64,000 bases of DNA from CBDFKB01 sp965248715 (lineage in GTDB: Bacteria > Pseudomonadota > Alphaproteobacteria > Rhizobiales > Rhizobiaceae). Location: the NCBI GenBank assembly GCA_965248715.1, contig CBDFKB010000007.1:744001-808000 (forward strand), written 5' to 3'. A program made the position numbers and the translations under genes. The notes under the pieces were generated by a model, which saw only the letters and a list, made by a program, of their open reading frames with translations, made no database searches and was not told the DNA's origin. This document shows, in pieces, positions 61,208 through 64,000 of the stretch (its first letter is position 1; each line of letters starts with the position of its first letter).

Positions 61208-61852
61208 TTATTTGGTTCCGTACATCCGGTCGCCAGCGTCACCAAGGCCAGGAACGATATAGCCCTTATCGTTGAGATGGCTGTCGATTGCCGCAGTATA
61301 GATCGGCACCTCCGGTTGCCTTTCTTGAAAGGCCTTAACCCCTTCCGGTGCCGACAGCAGGCATAAAAAGCGGATATTGTTGGCGCCGCGCTGCTTGAGT
61401 CGCTCAATTGCCGCTGAGGCAGAATTCGCCGTCGCCAGCATCGGATCGACCACGATCACCAGTCGATCGGCCATGTCCTCGGGTGCCTTGAAATAATATT
61501 CGATCGCTTGCAGGGTTTTATGGTCGCGATACAATCCGACATGGGCCACCCGCGCCGAGGGCACCAAATCAAGCATGCCCTCCAACAACCCGTTACCGGC
61601 TCTTAGAATGGATGCAAACACCAGTTTCTTGCCGGCTAGGGTGGGTGCCGCCATATCGGTTAGTGGGGTTTCGATCTGCACCGTGGTCAGCGCCAGATCG
61701 CGGGTCACCTCATAGCAAAGCAGGGTGGAGATTTCTCTGAGCAGGCGGCGGAACCCGGCCGTCGAAGTGTTCTTGTCGCGCATCAAGGTGAGTTTGTGTT
61801 GTACCAGTGGATGATCGATCAAAGTCAGATTATGATAATTGTGATCCTGCAA
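61208..61852 (-). CDS. upp: Uracil phosphoribosyltransferase
   Basis: 214 residues. It has TRDLALTTVQIETPLTDM, VFASILRAGNGLLEGMLDLV (about 80-99), VVDPMLATANSASAAIERLK (PRPP loop, about 131-150) and GVKAFQERQPEVPIYTAAID, ending GLGDAGDRMYGTK, the conserved Upp C-terminus. It salvages uracil to UMP. The final position of TGDRMFGT-type residues confirms full length. Confidence 0.96.
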   Translation of the reverse strand: MQDHNYHNLTLIDHPLVQHKLTLMRDKNTSTAGFRRLLREISTLLCYEVTRDLALTTVQIETPLTDMAAPTLAGKKLVFASILRAGNGLLEGMLDLVPSARVAHVGLYRDHKTLQAIEYYFKAPEDMADRLVIVVDPMLATANSASAAIERLKQRGANNIRFLCLLSAPEGVKAFQERQPEVPIYTAAIDSHLNDKGYIVPGLGDAGDRMYGTK

Positions 61853-62156
61853 TGCTTACCTCCGGGCTCGATCAAATTTGGTGCGGCCAGCCATTGAAAT
61901 CGCTGCGTCGTGCCATTGGCGGCCAAATCTTAGCCCCAGCCATGGCCGGGCACAAACGGCAAATGTGGCGATCCTCAGTTCATTGCCAGCGCTCGGCCAG
62001 GCGAACCGTTGCGCCATATCGCCGCGCCTTGCCCAACATGCGCCAAGAAACCCATTCCCATTCCAAGGTAAGCGATGATAACAATCGCCCACAGGGCAAA
62101 ATCAAGGATGTGATCGGGGTCCGCTCACGCCATCAAGCAAAAACAGGTCGAACCGG
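61853..62156. other. 304-bp region between upp and the PhnD-like gene
   Basis: Divergent promoters for upp and the binding-protein gene. On the minus strand (about 61955-62100) a frame reads FALWAIVIIAYLGMGMGFLA, a membrane-helix-like segment ending in an Ala-Met-Asn stop, but it has no ATG, GTG or TTG upstream of the helix before an in-frame stop. It may be a decayed small membrane protein gene. No hairpin of note. Confidence 0.35.
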
Positions 62157-63095
62157 ATGCAAAAACGGTTTTCGAAAATCGTGCAGCACATGTTGTTGGC
62201 AGCGGCAGTATTGGCCGCAACACCTTTTCTTACGGTAGCGCCGGCGTACGCCGATTGGCGTGAAGATTTGGGCATATTCCGTATCGGCATTGTCGCCGAA
62301 GGCGATCCTTCAAACGCTGAATTGCGGGTCGATCCTTTTCGTCTGGCAGCCCAAGAAGCGCTAGGCATGCCGGTCGAAATATTTGTCGCACGTGACTATG
62401 CGGCGTTGATCGATGCCCACGCGGCAGCGCGGATCGAATACGGAATTTACTCTGCCACCGCGTTTGCGGTACTGTGGCAATCGTGTGAATGCGTGGAGCC
62501 GCTGGCGGCACCTAAATCGGCTGATAATTCGGCCTCCTATTTTTCCGCGCTAATCGCCAGAGCGGACGGTCCAGGAAATTTGACCGCGTTAAAAGGGCAG
62601 CAATTAGCGGTATTGAGCCGCGACAGCCTGGCTGGCTTCTTGTTGCCGCGGCACGAATTGGCCAAACTTGGCACCGATTTGGAGGTCGATTTCGAGATCA
62701 ACGGCCCCCAGGTCGCCGGCGAGGCCTTATTGCGGCAATTTGCCAACGGTGAATTTGACGCTATTCTTGGCTGGGTGTCCAAAAACACCCCCAACCAAGA
62801 GGGTCATATGCGTGGCACCCTGGCGCAGTTGCGCCAATTCGGAGTGGCCACAGACATGCAATATCGTTTCTTATGGACCTCTGAACCGGTGTTCCACGGT
62901 CCACATGCGGTCCGTAAAAATCTCCCTGGCGATGCCAAGGAGGCTTTGTTGGCGTTTCTCAAACGATTGTATTTGGAAGATCCGGTCGCTTATGATGTCA
63001 TTGAACCGATCTATGGCGGGGGCTTTGCTGCGGTTGAGCATGGCGACTACGAGCCGGTGTTGGGTCTCGTAAAAGCGATGAAACCGACCCAATAG
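62157..63095 (+). CDS. PhnD/SsuA/transferrin-family periplasmic binding protein
   Basis: 312 residues with a Sec signal peptide (basic start, hydrophobic MLLAAAVLAATPFLTVA, cleavage after PAYA about 33). The mature part IGIVAEGDPSNAELRVDPFR (about 44-63), YGIYSATAFAVLWQSCECVE and FDAILGWVSKN follow the phosphonate/phosphate binding-protein fold. No permease or ATPase gene is beside it in this window, so ligand and partner are unknown; such orphans may act as sensors. A duplicated-loop NPRH... feature of PhnD was not seen. Confidence 0.8.
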   Translation: MQKRFSKIVQHMLLAAAVLAATPFLTVAPAYADWREDLGIFRIGIVAEGDPSNAELRVDPFRLAAQEALGMPVEIFVARDYAALIDAHAAARIEYGIYSATAFAVLWQSCECVEPLAAPKSADNSASYFSALIARADGPGNLTALKGQQLAVLSRDSLAGFLLPRHELAKLGTDLEVDFEINGPQVAGEALLRQFANGEFDAILGWVSKNTPNQEGHMRGTLAQLRQFGVATDMQYRFLWTSEPVFHGPHAVRKNLPGDAKEALLAFLKRLYLEDPVAYDVIEPIYGGGFAAVEHGDYEPVLGLVKAMKPTQ

Positions 63096-63148
63096 GGTCG
63101 ATTTTGTTGCAGGCACCATCAAGCGTTACGGTATGGTCGAAATTTTCT

Positions 63149-63763
63149 CTAATTAATTTGGATTGCACTATTTCCTCGTGGCCTAAGGTACATGCGTTCT
63201 GACATTTGGATCGCCGCATCGTCAAAACTGAGATAACCATCCTTGTATTTCGGCCAGCCGACCATCGGCGTGTGGTTGCCGGAAACTTCCGCAATGACAA
63301 GAAATGAATCGTTTTGGCTAATTGCGGTCGGTACCGATATCGCGGTTCCGGCGCCGCGCGCTGTTGCTCCGCGCGAACGGCTCCATACCACTTTCGATGC
63401 ACCATTTTCGATCGAGATGCCTGTAAGCACAATGCCTATGTCGCTGCTGTCATAGGGCACCATGATGTGGCCTGTCGCATCCATGATGTTGTTGATGTCT
63501 GTGTTTGTCAACGAATCGCTTTGGGTTATCAAATCGCCCAGCGCGCTCGAAACCCGCGATACCTTTCGGTTGACCGCAACGGCAGCCGAGATCTCCAACG
63601 TACCGACAAACATTAAAATCATCAGCGGTGCGATCATTGCGAACTCGATCGCGGCAACGCCGTCGCGTTGGCGCCGAAATTTACCGAGCAAGCCATGATA
63701 TCTGCCTGGGTTGCGGTTCTGTGTTAGGTTTCGGGTCGTGAGATTATTGTTATGTTTCATCAC
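63149..63763 (-). CDS. TadE-like pseudopilin/Flp pilus assembly protein
   Basis: 204 residues. After a basic N-terminus the TadE motif GVAAIEFAMIAPLMILMFVG (about 35-54) starts a single membrane helix, as in prepilin-peptidase substrates of the tad locus. The remaining 150 residues form a periplasmic domain with WSRSRGATARGAGTAISVPT and VVIAEV-like strands. Minor pseudopilins help assemble Flp pili for surface attachment. It is preceded on the same strand by another TadE-like gene. Confidence 0.88.
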   Translation of the reverse strand: MMKHNNNLTTRNLTQNRNPGRYHGLLGKFRRQRDGVAAIEFAMIAPLMILMFVGTLEISAAVAVNRKVSRVSSALGDLITQSDSLTNTDINNIMDATGHIMVPYDSSDIGIVLTGISIENGASKVVWSRSRGATARGAGTAISVPTAISQNDSFLVIAEVSGNHTPMVGWPKYKDGYLSFDDAAIQMSERMYLRPRGNSAIQIN

Positions 63764-63815
63764 TCGTTTGGCCTATTTACTAACAAAAGATATTTGGTCG
63801 TACCATGCTTGGTGA

Positions 63816-64000
63816 TTAACAACCGGTCGGGGTGGGATACGCTTCTGTCCTAAACACCGCCGCCGCATTCAGCAAAGCTTTGCCGCCGGCTAGGTTTGCC
63901 AAACCGCCGCCGTGGGTGCCATGCGCGGCGAAGTTAGAATAGATCGGCCATTCATAGGTAACACGCAGCAACGTTATTTTCCCCGGGCAGGGTGTATCAT
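63816..64000 (-). CDS. TadE/TadG-family protein, C-terminal end only
   Basis: The minus strand from the right window edge encodes LLRVTYEWPIYSNFAAHGTH and NAAAVFRTEAYPTPTGC before the TAA at 63816-63818. VTYEWP...VFR.EPY-type endings are typical of TadE-like proteins of alphaproteobacteria. About 61 residues are visible; the N-terminus with the membrane helix lies outside the window. With the 63149-63763 gene it indicates a pilus-related pair, 52 bases apart. Confidence 0.75.
   Translation of the reverse strand, partial: DTPCPGKITLLRVTYEWPIYSNFAAHGTHGGGLANLAGGKALLNAAAVFRTEAYPTPTGC

Noticed and set aside
1..64000. tRNA, rRNA, tmRNA and 6S RNA genes
   Set aside because: No cloverleaf-like or recognised RNA sequence was noticed in the gaps; a covariance search would be decisive.

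Overview
The window looks like the replication-origin-proximal chromosome of an alphaproteobacterium of the order Hyphomicrobiales (Rhizobiales). The evidence is gene content and neighbourhoods typical of that group: an Irr-type Fur regulator, the fabA-fabB-fabI set, both ornithine-lipid acyltransferases (OlsB and an OlsA-like protein), a MaeB malic enzyme with a phosphotransacetylase tail, dnaA-dnaN-recF, mutM next to ubiE-ubiB-coaBC-dut, and Tad-type pseudopilins. DNA is moderately GC-rich and almost everything is chromosomal housekeeping. I saw no rRNA, tRNA or CRISPR array.

Layout. 0-9.7 kb is a minus-strand run: miaB (cut by the window edge), olsA/plsC, rimI, tsaB, nfuA, a universal stress protein, trpS, murJ, glnD. 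9.9-17.6 kb holds grpE-hrcA facing rph-rdgB-hemW, then an LppC-type lipoprotein, rsmI and yraN. 18-26.2 kb has irr, an SH3 protein, a 2-hydroxyacid dehydrogenase, a MoeB/ThiF enzyme, recF, dnaN, dnaA and a rhodanese. 26.2-26.8 kb is a gene-free, partly AT-rich gap. 26.8-36.7 kb carries rpsT, mutM, ubiE, ubiB, coaBC (with an unusual DNA-binding-type N-terminus), a DUF6356 gene divergent from an Lrp regulator, dut, pnp and rpsO. 36.9-42.1 kb is mutS divergent from maeB. 42.3-47.0 kb is a compact four-gene operon (aldehyde dehydrogenase, M19 dipeptidase homologue, a large unknown protein, DUF3726) whose substrate I cannot name; it is the best candidate for an undescribed metabolic system here. 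47.2-55.2 kb has olsB, a hybrid histidine kinase, terC, comM and gshB. 56-58.6 kb is fabA-fabB-fabI. The right end has a phosphomannomutase, a retropepsin-like protease, upp, an orphan PhnD-like binding protein and two TadE-like genes (the last cut by the window edge).

Intergenic DNA is the striking part. At least sixteen full or partial copies of a ~103-bp two-palindrome mosaic repeat (called REP-A below; it resembles the rhizobial RIME elements) sit only between genes, in arrays of up to four. In three sequence variants the hairpin arms differ but stay complementary. A second repeat (REP-B) begins CTAG-GGCCTGT; two inverted copies bound a 696-bp segment before fabA and another copy abuts the mutS stop. 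A separate 263-bp element with 32-bp inverted ends and two internal hairpins adjoins the terC stop codon. An IS481-type transposase remnant lies in a repeat cluster at 52.3 kb. Conserved rhizobial neighbourhoods (glnD/mutS, yraN/gshB, irr/fabA) are split in this window, and repeats lie at or near several of the junctions, which suggests repeat-associated rearrangement around the origin region.
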